From the NCBI RefSeq assembly GCF_030269925.1, contig NC_085112.1:14695501-14759500 (forward strand): a stretch of DNA of 64,000 nucleotides, written 5' to 3'. Made by a program: the position numbers and the translations under genes. The DNA is from Bombyx mori (lineage: Eukaryota > Arthropoda > Insecta > Lepidoptera > Bombycidae). The notes beneath the pieces were generated by a model, which saw nothing but the letters and a program-made list of their open reading frames with translations, searched no databases and was not told where the DNA came from. Below are positions 51,008 to 61,489 of the stretch, piece by piece. Each line of letters begins with the position of its first letter. The first letter of the stretch is position 1.

Positions 51008-53890
51008 ATGGCGTACATAAGTAGAATCAAGCCCCTATCCGTAACGATAGGATTTTTTAACGCTTACGGTCTCGCAAATCAACGTGATCAGGTTTGTGAT
51101 TTTTTGCGTGACCATCAAATTGACATCTTTTTGGTGCAGGAGACCCTGCTTAAGCCCGCGCGCCGCGACCCTAAAATCGCGAACTACAACATGGTTAGGA
51201 ACGACAGGCTCACTGCTCGTGGTGGTGGTACCGTCATTTACTATAGAAGAGCCCTGCATTGCGTCCCACTCGACCCCCCCGCGCTTTCTAACATCGAAGC
51301 ATCAGTATGCCGAATCTCACTGACTGGACACGCGCCGATCGTTATCGCGTCCGTTTATCTTCCACCGGATAAAATTGTTCTAAGTAGTGATATTGAGGCG
51401 CTGCTCGGCATGGGAAGCTCTGTCATTCTGGCGGGTGACCTAAATTGTAAACACGTCAGGTGGAACTCTCACACCTCAACCCCTAATGGCAGGCGCCTCG
51501 ACGCGTTAGTCGATGATCTCGCCTTCGATATCGTCGCTCCGCTGACCCCGACTCACTACCCGCTAAATATCGCGCATCGCCCGGATATACTCGACATAGC
51601 GTTATTAAAAAACGTAACTCTGCGCTTACATTCGATTGAAGTAGTTTCAGAGTTAGATTCAGACCATCGTCCCGTCATTATGAAGCTCGGTCGCGTTCCC
51701 GATTCCGTTCCCGTCACGAGGACTGTGGTGGATTGGCACACGCTGGGCATCAGCCTGGCTGAATCTGATCCACCATCGCTTCCGTTTAGTCTGGACTCTA
51801 TCCCGTCTCCTCAGGATACCGCTGAAGCCATAGACATCGTAACGTCACACATCACCTCGACATTAGATAGGTCATCGAAGCAAGTTGTAGCGGAGGACTT
51901 CCTTCACCGCTTCAAATTGTCCGACGATATTAGGGAACTCCTTAGAGCTAAGAACGCCTCGATCCGTGCGTACGATAGGTATCCTACCGCGGAAAATCGT
52001 ATTCGAATGCGTGCCCTACAACGCGACGTAAAGTCTCGCATCACCGAAGTCCGAGATGCTAGATGGTCTGATTTCTTAGAAGGACTCGCGCCCTCTCAAA
52101 GGTCTTACTACCGCTTAGCTCGTACTCTCAAATCGGATACGGTAGTAACTATGCCCCCCCTCGTAGGCCCCTCAGGCCGACTCGCGGCGTTCGATGATGA
52201 CGAAAAAGCAGAGCTGCTGGCCGATACATTGCAAGCCCAGTGCATGCCCAGCATTCAATCCGCGGACCCTGTTCATGTAGAATTAGTAGACAGTGAGGTA
52301 GAACGCAGAGCCTCCTTGCCACCCTTGGACGCGTTACCGCCCGTCACCTCAATGGAAGTTAAAGACCTGATCAAAGACCTACGTCCTCGCAAGGCTCCCG
52401 GTTCCGACGGTATATCTAACCGCGTTATTAAACTTTTACCCGTCCAACTCATCGTGATGTTGGCATCTATTTTCAATGCCGCTATGGCTAACTGTATCTT
52501 TCCCACGGTATGGAAAGAAGCGGACGTTATCGGCATACACAAACCCGGTAAACCAAAAAACAATCCGACCAGTTACCGCCCGATTAGCCTCCTCATGTCT
52601 CTAGGCAAACTGTATGAGCGTCTGCTCTACAAACGCCTCAGAGACTTCGTCTCATCCAAGGGCATTCTCATCGATGAACAATTCGGATTCCGTGCAAATC
52701 ACTCATGCGTACAACAGGTGCACCGCCTCACGGAGCACATTCTTGTGGGACTTAATCGACCAAAACCGTTATACACGGGAGCTCTCTTCTTCGACGTCGC
52801 AAAAGCGTTCGACAAAGTCTGGCACAACGGTTTGATTTTCAAACTATTCAACATGGGCGTGCCGGATAGTCTCGTGCTCATCATACGGGACTTCTTGTCG
52901 AACCGCTCTTTTCGATATCGAGTAGAGGGAACCCGCTCCTCCCCGCGACCACTCACGGCTGGAGTGCCGCAAGGCTCCGTTCTCTCACCGCTCCTATTTA
53001 GTTTATTTATTAATGATATTCCCCGGTCGCCGCCGACCCAGCTAGCCTTATTCGCTGACGACACAACCGTTTACTACTCAAGTAGAAACAAGTCCCTAAT
53101 CGCGAGTAAACTCCAGAGCGCAGCGTTAGCCCTCGGACAGTGGTTCCGAAAATGGCGCATAGACATCAACCCGGCGAAAAGCACAGCAGTGTTATTTCAA
53201 AGGGGAAACTCACCGCTTATTTCCTCCCGCATTAGGAGGAGAAATATCACTCCCCCGATCACCCTCTTCGGCCAACCTATACCCTGGGTCAGGAAGGTTA
53301 AGTACCTGGGAGTCACCCTGGATGCATCCATGACATTCCGCCCACACATAAAAACAGTCCGCGACCGTGCCGCATTCATTCTCGGCAGACTCTATCCCAT
53401 GATCTGTAAGCGGAGTAAAATGTCCCTTCGGAACAAGGTGACACTTTACAAAACTTGCATAAGGCCCATCATGACTTACGCGAGTGTGGTGTTCGCTCAC
53501 GCGGCCCGCACACACATAGACACCCTCCAATCCCTACAATCCCGCTTTTGCAGGTTAGCCGTCGGGGCTCCGTGGTTCGTGAGGAACGTTGACCTACACG
53601 ACGACCTGGGCCTTGAATCAATCCAGAAATACATGAAGTCAGCGTCGGAACGGTACTTCGATAAGGCTATGCGTCATGATAATCGCCTTATCGTTGCCGC
53701 CGCTGACTACTCACCGAATCCTGATCATGCAGGAGCCAGTCACCGTCGACGCCCTAGACACGTCCTTACGGATCCATCAGATCCAATAACCTTTGCATTA
53801 GATGCCTTCAGCTCTAATACTAGGAGCAGGCTTAGGGACCCCAGTAACCGTACTCGTCGAACTCGACAAAGAGGTCGACGTGCAACCTAG
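51008..53890 (+). CDS. LINE ORF2: endonuclease-reverse transcriptase, intact
   Basis: 960 aa. Endonuclease: GFFNAYGLANQ, FLVQETLLKP, GDLNCKHVRW and LDSDHRPVI. RT: APGSDGISN, SYRPISLLMSLGKLYERLL, EQFGFRANHS, motif A GALFFDVAKAFDKVW (Asp 596), TAGVPQGSVLSPLLFSLF, FADD (682-685), WRIDINPAKS and VKYLGVTLDASMTF, then a thumb-like region. In jockey-clade elements the endonuclease nicks the target and the RT copies the element RNA from the nick. Only 3 nt separate it from ORF1, which fits reinitiation. Confidence 0.9.
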   Translation: MAYISRIKPLSVTIGFFNAYGLANQRDQVCDFLRDHQIDIFLVQETLLKPARRDPKIANYNMVRNDRLTARGGGTVIYYRRALHCVPLDPPALSNIEASVCRISLTGHAPIVIASVYLPPDKIVLSSDIEALLGMGSSVILAGDLNCKHVRWNSHTSTPNGRRLDALVDDLAFDIVAPLTPTHYPLNIAHRPDILDIALLKNVTLRLHSIEVVSELDSDHRPVIMKLGRVPDSVPVTRTVVDWHTLGISLAESDPPSLPFSLDSIPSPQDTAEAIDIVTSHITSTLDRSSKQVVAEDFLHRFKLSDDIRELLRAKNASIRAYDRYPTAENRIRMRALQRDVKSRITEVRDARWSDFLEGLAPSQRSYYRLARTLKSDTVVTMPPLVGPSGRLAAFDDDEKAELLADTLQAQCMPSIQSADPVHVELVDSEVERRASLPPLDALPPVTSMEVKDLIKDLRPRKAPGSDGISNRVIKLLPVQLIVMLASIFNAAMANCIFPTVWKEADVIGIHKPGKPKNNPTSYRPISLLMSLGKLYERLLYKRLRDFVSSKGILIDEQFGFRANHSCVQQVHRLTEHILVGLNRPKPLYTGALFFDVAKAFDKVWHNGLIFKLFNMGVPDSLVLIIRDFLSNRSFRYRVEGTRSSPRPLTAGVPQGSVLSPLLFSLFINDIPRSPPTQLALFADDTTVYYSSRNKSLIASKLQSAALALGQWFRKWRIDINPAKSTAVLFQRGNSPLISSRIRRRNITPPITLFGQPIPWVRKVKYLGVTLDASMTFRPHIKTVRDRAAFILGRLYPMICKRSKMSLRNKVTLYKTCIRPIMTYASVVFAHAARTHIDTLQSLQSRFCRLAVGAPWFVRNVDLHDDLGLESIQKYMKSASERYFDKAMRHDNRLIVAAADYSPNPDHAGASHRRRPRHVLTDPSDPITFALDAFSSNTRSRLRDPSNRTRRTRQRGRRAT

Positions 53891-53902
53891 CCCATGCATC
53901 AG

Positions 53903-53953
53903 CCCGCTGAGTTTCTCGCCGGATCTTCTCAGCGGGTCGCGATTCCGATCCGG
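53903..53953 (+). promoter_or_regulatory. 3' UTR hairpin-pseudoknot, BMC1-like copy 2
   Basis: Stem CCCGCTGAG (53903-53911) with CTCAGCGGG (53928-53936); loop CCGGATC can pair with GATCCGG at 53947-53953. Same geometry as copy 1. Confidence 0.55.
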
Positions 53954-54179
53954 TAGTAGATTCATTCGCGAAGCAATTGCTCTTGAGTTGTTAGGTCTCC
54001 TTCGGAGGCGCTCGGGCAGCTGTTAGCAAATCCCACCCCTCCTGGCTGAGCCTTTGCTCGCCCACCTGTCCTGGTGAAACTGGAAAGGCCTTCGGGCCAC
54101 CAGTAATCTCTCAATCATAAAAAAAAAAAAAAAAAAATAATCCCAAAGAACGAATATTTTCTTCTATAATCAGTTAAAT

Positions 54180-54345
54180 GGTCCTTAGTCACAATGCCCG
54201 AATCGAAGCCAAAAAAAGGTTTTGACCCATCAGTTTTTCCATTTTTTGTAATAACTGCAAAAACACATACATTCATATTAATTACCTCTTGTGGTACCGC
54301 TGTCTACATTGTATATATTGATGATATTGTCTTCTTTGGTTAAGA
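54180..54345 (+). pseudogene. Copia-like RT remnant
   Basis: One frame reads KPKKGFDPSVFPFFV, then TFILITSCGTAVYIVYIDDI and VFFG followed by TAA. A GF--DPS-F box followed by YIDDI is the layout around the catalytic motif of Ty1/copia reverse transcriptases. Only about 50 codons are left. 54346-54494 is AT-rich without features. Confidence 0.45.
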
Positions 54346-55216
54346 TAATAATTTACTTACTGAGTTCATAAAGGGAGATAATATATTTCATAATGGGAAC
54401 TAGTTCCTTATCTTACATTCGCGAGCTATCCTAGCCATTCATTTGGTATTTGGTTATTCTATAATTTGTCAAGACTATACATTGTCTTTGGTTGTTTTTT
54501 TTTTGTCAGGAGAAAATCGCCGGACTTCCGCCCTCCACTGGGGATGAAGGGCGGGGCATGTCGTAGTCGAACTGACTAAAATCTTAAAACCTCTTGTCGC
54601 TCAACAACCCTCGTCCGAATCTCGCATGAGACAAAAAAGGCAAAGGGGGAAGAGTAGAGCACATCTCTCCCAATTACCCTCCCCGTCGGGTCTCCGGACC
54701 GACGGTCGTCGGCGTCACTACCACCAGCCCTCAGGCCGGCAGGCTATCTGGAGCCCGTCTAGATGGCGCCGGTTAGAATGGGTTATCCTACGGAATACCC
54801 CGCTGGGTCAGAACCACGATTCACCCAGTCCACAAAGGCTGGGCGAATCGCCTCGACGGTTCTACGACCAACTGAAGGATCGGCCGAAGCCGAAGGAGCC
54901 GCCTGGACCATGACTCCAGCACGGACCGCTGAGATTGGGCCCTCCGCGCTCTGGTCACACTGGGACTGGGACGCACCACGCCCCGTCCATGAAGGTCAGC
55001 CCGCAACTGGTAGTTAGCTACGAGCGCCTCCGCCTCCAGGACTCAAGGCGGCGTGCCAGCTAGCACACACCGCCTCGAAAGAAATGATGCGATAGCCACG
55101 GATTATCCTGACCGCGATGGTGCATTGCGGCCATTGCAGCAACTTAGCTACCCCCTCCGCGAAGGACGGGCCCCACACGGGTGCCCCATATAGGGCCATT
55201 GATCAGACCCCCGACG

Positions 55217-55941
55217 GCTTCGATAAGGCTATGCGTCATGATAATCGCCTTATCGTGGCCGCCGCTGACTACTCAAGCAAGTCACCGTCGTCGCCCTAGA
55301 CACGTCCTTACGGATCCATCAGATGCAATAACTCTTGCATTAGATACCTTCAGCTCTAACACTAGGAGCAGGCTAAGGAACCCCGGTAACCGTACTCGTC
55401 GAACTCGAAAAAGAGGTCGACGTGCAACCTACTTACCTACCTACCTTTTTACTGGTGGTAGGACCTCTTGTGAGTCCGCACGGGTAGGTACCACCGCCCC
55501 GACTATTTCTGCCGTGAAGCAGTAGTGCGTTTCGGTTTGAAGGGTGGGGCAGCCGTTGTGACTATACTGAGACCTTAGAACTATATCTCAAGGTGTGTGG
55601 CGCATTTACGTTGTAGATGTCTATGGGCTCCAGTAACCACTTAACATCAGGTGGGCTGTGAGCTCGTCCACACATCTAAGCAATAAAAAAAAAAAAAACC
55701 TAACCCATGCATCAGCCCGCTGAGTATCTCGCCGGATCTTCTCAGTGGGTCGCGATTCCGATCCGGTAGTAGATTCATTCGCGAAGCAATTGCTCTTGAG
55801 TTGTTAGGTCTCCTTCGGAGGCGCTCGGGCAGTTGTTAGCAAATCCCACCCCTCTTGGCTGAGCCTTTGCTCGCCCACCTGTCCTGGTGAAGCTAGAAAG
55901 GCCTCCGGGCCACCAGTAATCATTCCATCATAAAAAAAAAA
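55217..55941 (+). mobile_element. BMC1-like LINE copy 3, 5'-truncated
   Basis: Begins within the ORF2 C terminus (GFDKAMRHDNRLIVAAADYS), runs to the ORF2 end and 3' UTR, and has poly-A 55932-55941. Target duplication CCCCGACG (55209-55216 and 55942-55949). It is interrupted by a Bm1 around 55441-55698. Its 3' UTR hairpin is CCCGCTGAG (55716-55724) with CTCAGTGGG (55741-55749), i.e. one G-U pair in the RNA, and GATCCGG at 55760-55766. Confidence 0.88.
55451..55698 (+). mobile_element. Bm1 SINE, 5'-truncated
   Basis: Bm1 body from ACTGGTGGTAGGACC to a poly-A ending at 55698. It sits between the ORF2 end and the 3' UTR of LINE copy 3. Confidence 0.88.
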
Positions 55942-55949
55942 CCCCGACG

Positions 55950-56406
55950 TTTAGCAGAAGCCGGCTTAACGCGCCGGTCTACCCCACCAAAGAGGGACCA
56001 GGATCTGAAAGTGAGCACGGAAGGTCCAACGACTGTCAGAATGAGGCCGAGGTACTTCAACTGCACCTCGACTCCAATACGGACGCCTCTAACCACGATA
56101 TAGGCATCGACAGGTGGCACTCTCCGGGGCCTGTGGAACCACATGGCTTTGGATTTACTGAGCGCTAAGTCGAGGCCCAATCTCCTGATTTTGCCGACGA
56201 CATGTGCCACCCCGGCGGTAGCAAGACGGACAGACTCAGCAAAACTCCTCCTCCGGGCTACGACCAATGTGTCATCTGCGTAACAGATTACGCTCACGGC
56301 CGGGAGGAAGGCACCCCTCAGCACCCAGTCACACCCAATATTCCACAAAAGAGGGCCGAGCACCGACCCCTGCGGAACACCGCGCACGACCGGGAACCGG
56401 TGCATA
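55950..56406 (-). pseudogene. R1-clade reverse transcriptase, palm fragment
   Basis: Reads RGVPQGSVLGPLLWNIGCDW, VICYADDTLVVARRRSF, KIRRLGLDLALSKSKAMWFH and LKYLGLILTVVGPSVLTF. Motif C is intact, but motif A and the endonuclease are missing by 5' truncation. The frame then loses homology near the jockey insertion; the thumb piece continues at 55199 after a gap. Confidence 0.75.
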
Positions 56407-57335
56407 ATCCCACTTGAGCTTGTTGTTGCTGAGCTAGATTTAAATTAATTTTAAATTAATTAGTATCTATTAATTTAATATATAATTAAATTTAAATCAT
56501 ACTAGACACACTAAAATAATCGTTTTAACAGAGTAAATGCATATAGTTCGAAATAATATTCTTCGGACTGGCTGCTTACAAAGTACATCAGATTCTAAAC
56601 AAGTATCTAATATTTTTATTTATTTATTCCTTTCACCTTCCACCTTTTTTGTTTCGTTTACAATGCGGGTTATAGCATTGACCTTATTGTCAACGTTTTC
56701 ACTGAAATTCAATTTTGGGAGTAAATATTCTGACATTGAAATCTGACGTGGATTTTGCATAAATATATAAAATATTGGGTGGGTTTTAGAAAACTGCTCG
56801 GTTTAAAGTTTTGGGGAAACCTGCAGTTTTTGTAGGCTACAAGCGGAAACATTCGTGGTTAGAGGTGTCTACATTGAGGTCCGCGTTGAATTTTCTCAGC
56901 CTCATTATAGTCAGTCTTGGAAACTTTCGTGCTTATTTGATTGGTTGGGTTGGTCCCCAGGTTTGTTGTTGGGGACACTCTAGCCCGCCGCCGTGTTACT
57001 TTCAACAATGTCAAACAACTATGAGGGGTTGGCGGTGTAACGTGTTTCGGCTGGGCAGGCTGGTCCAGCTAGAGTAGTAGCAGCTCTGCCTGGGCGGTCT
57101 GATTGGCCTCTCAATCGAGACGGTCAACGTAAAGTCGAATCGCCTCGACTACTCTGTCGGCCGGTTTTCCTTGGAGTGACTTGCGTGAGTGTTGGCATTT
57201 CTGACCGCGGTAGCTCCCTCCTTCTTTCGGATTCTATTTGGGCCTGGATTGGTTGTCTCGAGTCTTGGGGCAAACCTTCACGTCCAGAGCATGGGGCATC
57301 CCCGTTCTACAGTTTGTATGAGTGTTGTAAATTTT
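56407..57335. other. Unassigned stretch, GC-richer in its right half
   Basis: 56420-56800 is AT-rich and featureless. 56980-57300 is GC-rich with no frame that I recognise; it could be the 5' UTR of a LINE, but nothing proves this. Confidence 0.3.
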
Positions 57336-57339
57336 TAAC

Positions 57340-57588
57340 TTATTTATAACTTAGATGCTTGGCCGAGCTCACAACCCACCTGGTGTTAAGTGGTTACCGG
57401 AGCCCATAGACATCTACAACGTAAATATCGTCATCCACCTTGAGACATGAGTTTTTGGGTCTCACTTTTAACAGTACAACGGCGGCCCCGCCCTTAAAAG
57501 CGAAACGCATGACTGTTTCACGACAGAAATAGGCAGGGGGTTGGTACCTACCCGTGCAGACTCACAAGACGTCCTACCACCAGAATGG
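57340..57588 (-). mobile_element. Bm1 SINE, diverged and truncated
   Basis: Contains GAGCTCACAACCCACCTGG and CCTACCCGTGCAGACTCAC; the head is absent. Confidence 0.8.
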
Positions 57589-57614
57589 AAGCAGACTCGT
57601 CATAGATTCAATTG

Positions 57615-57762
57615 TACATTGTAACTATACTGAGACCTTAGAACTTATATCTCAAGGTGTGTAACACATTTACGTTGTAGATGACTATGGGATCCAGTAA
57701 CCACTTAACACCAGGTGGGCTGTGAGCTCGTCCACACATCTAGGCAATAAGAAAAAAAACAT
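57615..57762 (+). mobile_element. Bm1 SINE, 3' part
   Basis: From GTAACTATACTGAGACC to CTAGGCAATAAGAAAAAAAA. It faces the neighbouring minus-strand Bm1. Confidence 0.82.
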
Positions 57763-57784
57763 GTTTGAACAAAAAAAAACACAA

Positions 57785-57930
57785 AAGGTCTATCTAATCT
57801 TTGTACAATTTTATACAAATACTTGACCTGAAGCGATTAATTATTTGTGGTTTGTGTATTATTTTGATATTTAATCGATTTTTTTTAGTTTGTTCGATGT
57901 TCTAGTGGCTACGGCTACTGTACACGAATT
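57785..57930 (-). repeat. Interspersed repeat shared with 10480-10620
   Basis: On the minus strand it reads TGTACAGTAGCCGTAGCCAC and on to ATTGTACAAAGATTAGATA, matching the plus strand at 10480-10620. Class unknown. The CR1-like LINE follows it directly. Confidence 0.6.
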
Positions 57931-57934
57931 CAAA

Positions 57935-60712
57935 TTCAAATTCAAAATCATTTATTTCAACTTAGGTGTCAGTATGACACACTTGTTGAATGTCAAAATA
58001 CAAATAACAATGTTAACTCTACCACCGGTTCCAAAAAAAAGCCACAGTCCTGAGAAGAACCGGCGAAACAAACTCAGCGGCCCTTTTTTTTCTCAAATAA
58101 TTACTTTTTTTTAAATAAATAAAAATATTTACAATAAAGGAAAAACCAAGTCAAAAAATACAATTAAAAAAAGATAATAATAATGAAAAATGAAAAGGCC
58201 AGGAGCGAACGCCTCATTCCCACGTAGTGCCATCTAGTAAATAATCCTTAACTTTATAATATGCCTTGTTGCACAAACGTTCCTTAACAGTTTTCTTAAA
58301 TCTATGAACAGGTAGTAATTGAACGTTTAGTGGGATATTGTTGAAAAGATGTACACCCAGCCCCCTAAAAGAGTTGCTTATTTTCTTAATTCGAGCCGCC
58401 GGCCACGCAAGACTATGTTTGTTCCTAGTGTTCACATTGTGCAAATCGCAGAATCTGGGGAATTCTTCAATGTTTTTACACACGTACAATAAATTTTCAA
58501 AAATGTATTGGGACGCTAAAGCTAGAATTTGGATTTCATTAAACTTGTCCTTCAAGGATTCCCTCGGGTGCATATTATAAATAGCACGAATAGCCCTCTT
58601 CTGCAGGATGAAAATCGTTTCGACATCGGCAGCATTGCCCCATAGCAATGCCATAGGACATAACACTATGAAAATAACTAAAATAAACCAGACGTGCCGT
58701 ATCTTCATTAGTATACGTTCGTTTTTTTTTACCGCAAACGCTGCAGAACTAAGTCTACTCGCTAACTTGCATATGTGAAGACCCCACTGCAGCTTGGAAT
58801 CAACTGTTATACCAAGAAAAATTGTCGAATCCACAAGCTCCAGTGTCTCTCCACTTACAGTAATATTAGTGTCTACTTGTCTAACATTAGGTGTGGTAAA
58901 TTTTATACATTTTGTTTTTTTGTTATTTAATAACAGATTATTAACACTAAACCAATGTACCACGCGCGAGATAGCATCATTCACATCGTCATAATCTTCC
59001 AAATGTCGTTTAATTTTAAACGATAATGATGTATCGTCAGCGAATAATACGACCTCGTAACGGGTTTCAATAAACTTTGGTAAATCATTGATATATACAA
59101 GAAATAAGAAGGGACCCAATATGGAACCCTGAGGAACACCCATATTAAGTAAGACACCGGAAGATCTCTTTCCTTTAACGTCTACCTTTTGGATTCTTCC
59201 GGATAAATAAGATTTAATAAGTTCTAATAAAACGCCCCTAATACCATAATGGTGTAATTTCTTCAACAATGTATTATGCTCAACACAATCAAAAGCTTTA
59301 GATAAGTCGCAGCATATCCCAAGGGCATTATGCGACTCCTCCCAAGCCTGAAAAATATTTTAATAAGATCTACACCTGCATCAATAGTTGACCGACCTCT
59401 AGTGAATCCATATTGTTTGTTATGAAGTAGGTTATTGGAATTGAAATGGTTCAAAAGTTGTTCCAAAATATTTTTTTCAAAAATTTTACTCAATGTAGGT
59501 AGTACTGAAATGGGCCTAAAGTTAGAGGGGTCAAAAGTACTAGCAGATTTAAACAAAGGTATTATTTTACTATATTTCATTAGATCAGAAAACACACCAC
59601 AATCAATACAGTCATTAAATATTGTAGCAAGGTAAGGTGCGATTATATCAATAATGGATTTTATAACCTTAATTGAAATTCCCCATAAATCACCAGTTTT
59701 CTTAATATTGATGAGCTTGAAATTATCAATTATGTCCTTTATAGCAATATTTGTGAACTTAAAGTTAACACTGCATTTATCAACATGATCTTGCAGTAAT
59801 GATTCGGCGACGGTAGGAGATGAAATTAAAGATTTTGTAGTAGAAGCTGGGATATCAGCAAAGTAGTGCTCAAAGGCACTGGCCACTTCTTGATGAGAAG
59901 TTATTATTCGATCATTGATTTTCAAAGTTAATTCAGCATTGCTGTTTCTGACATTCCCAGTCTCCCTATTAATGATATTCCAAGTCATTTTAATTTTGTC
60001 AGGTGCATTTTTTATAAGATTGCCTAAGTGCAATAACTTGGCCAATGTACATACTTTTTTAAACAGCTTGGAATATTTAGAGACATACTCATGAAATGAC
60101 TTATTATGATTATATGATTTTTCATGATAGAGATCATAATATAATCTCTGCCTACTTTTGTGAACGCCAACAGTCGCCCATTAATTGAATGATCTTTTAT
60201 TATGTAAGATCAGAGTTTTAGAAGTAAAGATGGCACTAAATTCAGAATTAATAACATTAAATAAATCCATGTAATGAACATTAGGATCTTCACTATAACA
60301 AACATTCGGAATTTTTGCCAAAACTTTACCTCTAAGCTTCTCCAAACGTCTAATATTAATAGGAACAAACGGTAGGTTTCTTGTACTATTAACATCTGAA
60401 ACAGATTTAATTTTTAAAGATAAGAATTGTCCACTGTTGTCTGAACTTAAATGATTAATAACGCATTTATGTAAAGGTTTTACATTTGTGAAAATATTAT
60501 CTATACAGGTTGCCGATGTGCTAGTTATTCTTGTGGGCTCTGAAAATAAATTGCTAAGGTTATATGATTTTAACAATGTTCTGAATCTAATAGTGGCATT
60601 TGTATTTTCTAATAAATTTATATTAAAATCACCACAGATAAAAACATGTTTATTAGAAACAGAAAGCTTTAATAAAACACGTTCCATTATATTTTCAAAA
60701 GAATCATATCGA
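57935..60712 (-). mobile_element. CR1-like LINE, 5'-truncated
   Basis: The 3' end has AATTCAAATTCAAATTCAAA, the short-repeat tail of this group (in reverse). It carries the last part of the endonuclease and the whole RT. The 5' edge near 60712 meets the right-hand transposon; whether it was cut by that insertion or truncated earlier is unclear. Confidence 0.75.
58214..60687 (-). pseudogene. CR1-like endonuclease-RT with one stop and one frameshift
   Basis: Pieces in order: endonuclease end (HVFICGDFNINLLENTNATI, CIDNIF) to an in-frame TAA at 60183-60181; same frame continuing through the linker into the RT (KTGDLWGISIKVIKSI, PSNFRPISVLPTLSKIFEK, QYGFTRGRST) until a one-base shift near 59345; then motif A (CCDLSKAFDCVEHN) in the new frame, GVPQGSILGPFLFLVYIND, LFADDTSLSF, and the tail to WE at 58214. 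RT catalytic residues are kept. Few lesions suggest moderate age. Confidence 0.78.
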
Positions 60713-60732
60713 GGGGTGAAAGGCTATTTGGT

Positions 60733-61375
60733 TTAAGCGACATCTAGGGTGATATTGAGTTATATACATATACGGAATCAGCGAATTTTTCTCCGTCGAA
60801 TGATGCCGGATTTATTAAAATCAGAGCACTTTTTTGGCGTTTGAAACAATACTATTTTTGGGTTGTATCCAAAGTGGCAGTGTATTATCCAACGTTGATT
60901 TTGAATATTTTTTTTAGTAATGTACTTAAACCATACAATGATATTAAGAGACGAGACATAAACCAGTTACCTTTTCTCAGAAAAATAATCCAATAAGAGT
61001 TAAAGCGTGTTTCCTGTTTCAATTTTTTATTAAGCAGTAACTTAAATCATTTTGACTTCTACCAATTACATGGTGTGATGTCTCTTAAACCATTTGTCCG
61101 TCACCCAAATACGACATGGAGTGTCGCTTAAGCTCTTTCAGCTGCATCTATTTTCCATGCAGGGTGCTACTTAAATCAAGTAGTTCTTTTGTTTCAGATA
61201 TTTTACTTAGCCGTTAAAACATTTTGGTCCTATTATTTTATTAAATGCATGTCGCTTAATACAGACAATAAAATGAATTAATGCAATATGAAACTTTTTT
61301 CGGTACAAATAAAAATACGGGTCGGTCTTTCAATCATTAAATTTTAATATGATACATTTCATTCATGTCGCATGA
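60733..61375. promoter_or_regulatory. Repeated TGTCGCTTAA-type motifs upstream of the 503-aa gene
   Basis: TTAAGCGACAT (60733-60743), TTAAGAGAC (60944-60952), ATGTCTCTTAA (61078-61088), GTGTCGCTTAA (61121-61131), ATGTCGCTTAA (61249-61259), ATGTCGCATGA (61365-61375). Downstream variants: ATGTCACATAA (63839-63849) and CGTCGCTTAT (63969-63978). Likely subterminal transposase-binding sites; this function is inferred. Confidence 0.5.
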
Positions 61376-61489
61376 TACCATATTTATTTCATCTCCCGGG
61401 AGTTAAAAATCGTGATCTTTCAACCGGACTGCCGCGCGCAGGCGCTTCAGTCGAACTCCAGAGTGCATCGAGGAGTGACGTGAAGAAAT

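Larger units (their letters stand above)
49041..54137 (+). mobile_element. BMC1/L1Bm-like jockey-clade LINE, copy 2 (intact ORFs)
   Basis: Full length, with poly-A 54119-54137 and target duplication TAATCCCAAA (49031-49040 and 54138-54147). Both ORFs are open and the catalytic residues present, making this the copy most likely to be competent. It interrupts the hairpin array. Confidence 0.88.
54495..56406 (-). mobile_element. R1-clade LINE fragment, 5'-truncated, interrupted
   Basis: A T-run at 54495-54504 is its poly-A tail. GC-rich 3' region, then RT thumb MALYGAPVWGPSFAEG and IAVRIIRGYRIISFEAVCAS (55199 downwards), then, after the insertion at 55217-55941, the palm. Diverged from the SART-type element but in the same clade. 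Confidence 0.75.

Noticed and set aside
54626..55017. Plus-strand frames in the GC-rich stretch
   Set aside because: They lie antisense to the 3' region of the R1-clade fragment whose poly-A tail and RT motifs are on the minus strand.
56811..57077. 88-codon frame
   Set aside because: Runs from AT-rich into GC-rich sequence without any recognisable domain; likely chance.
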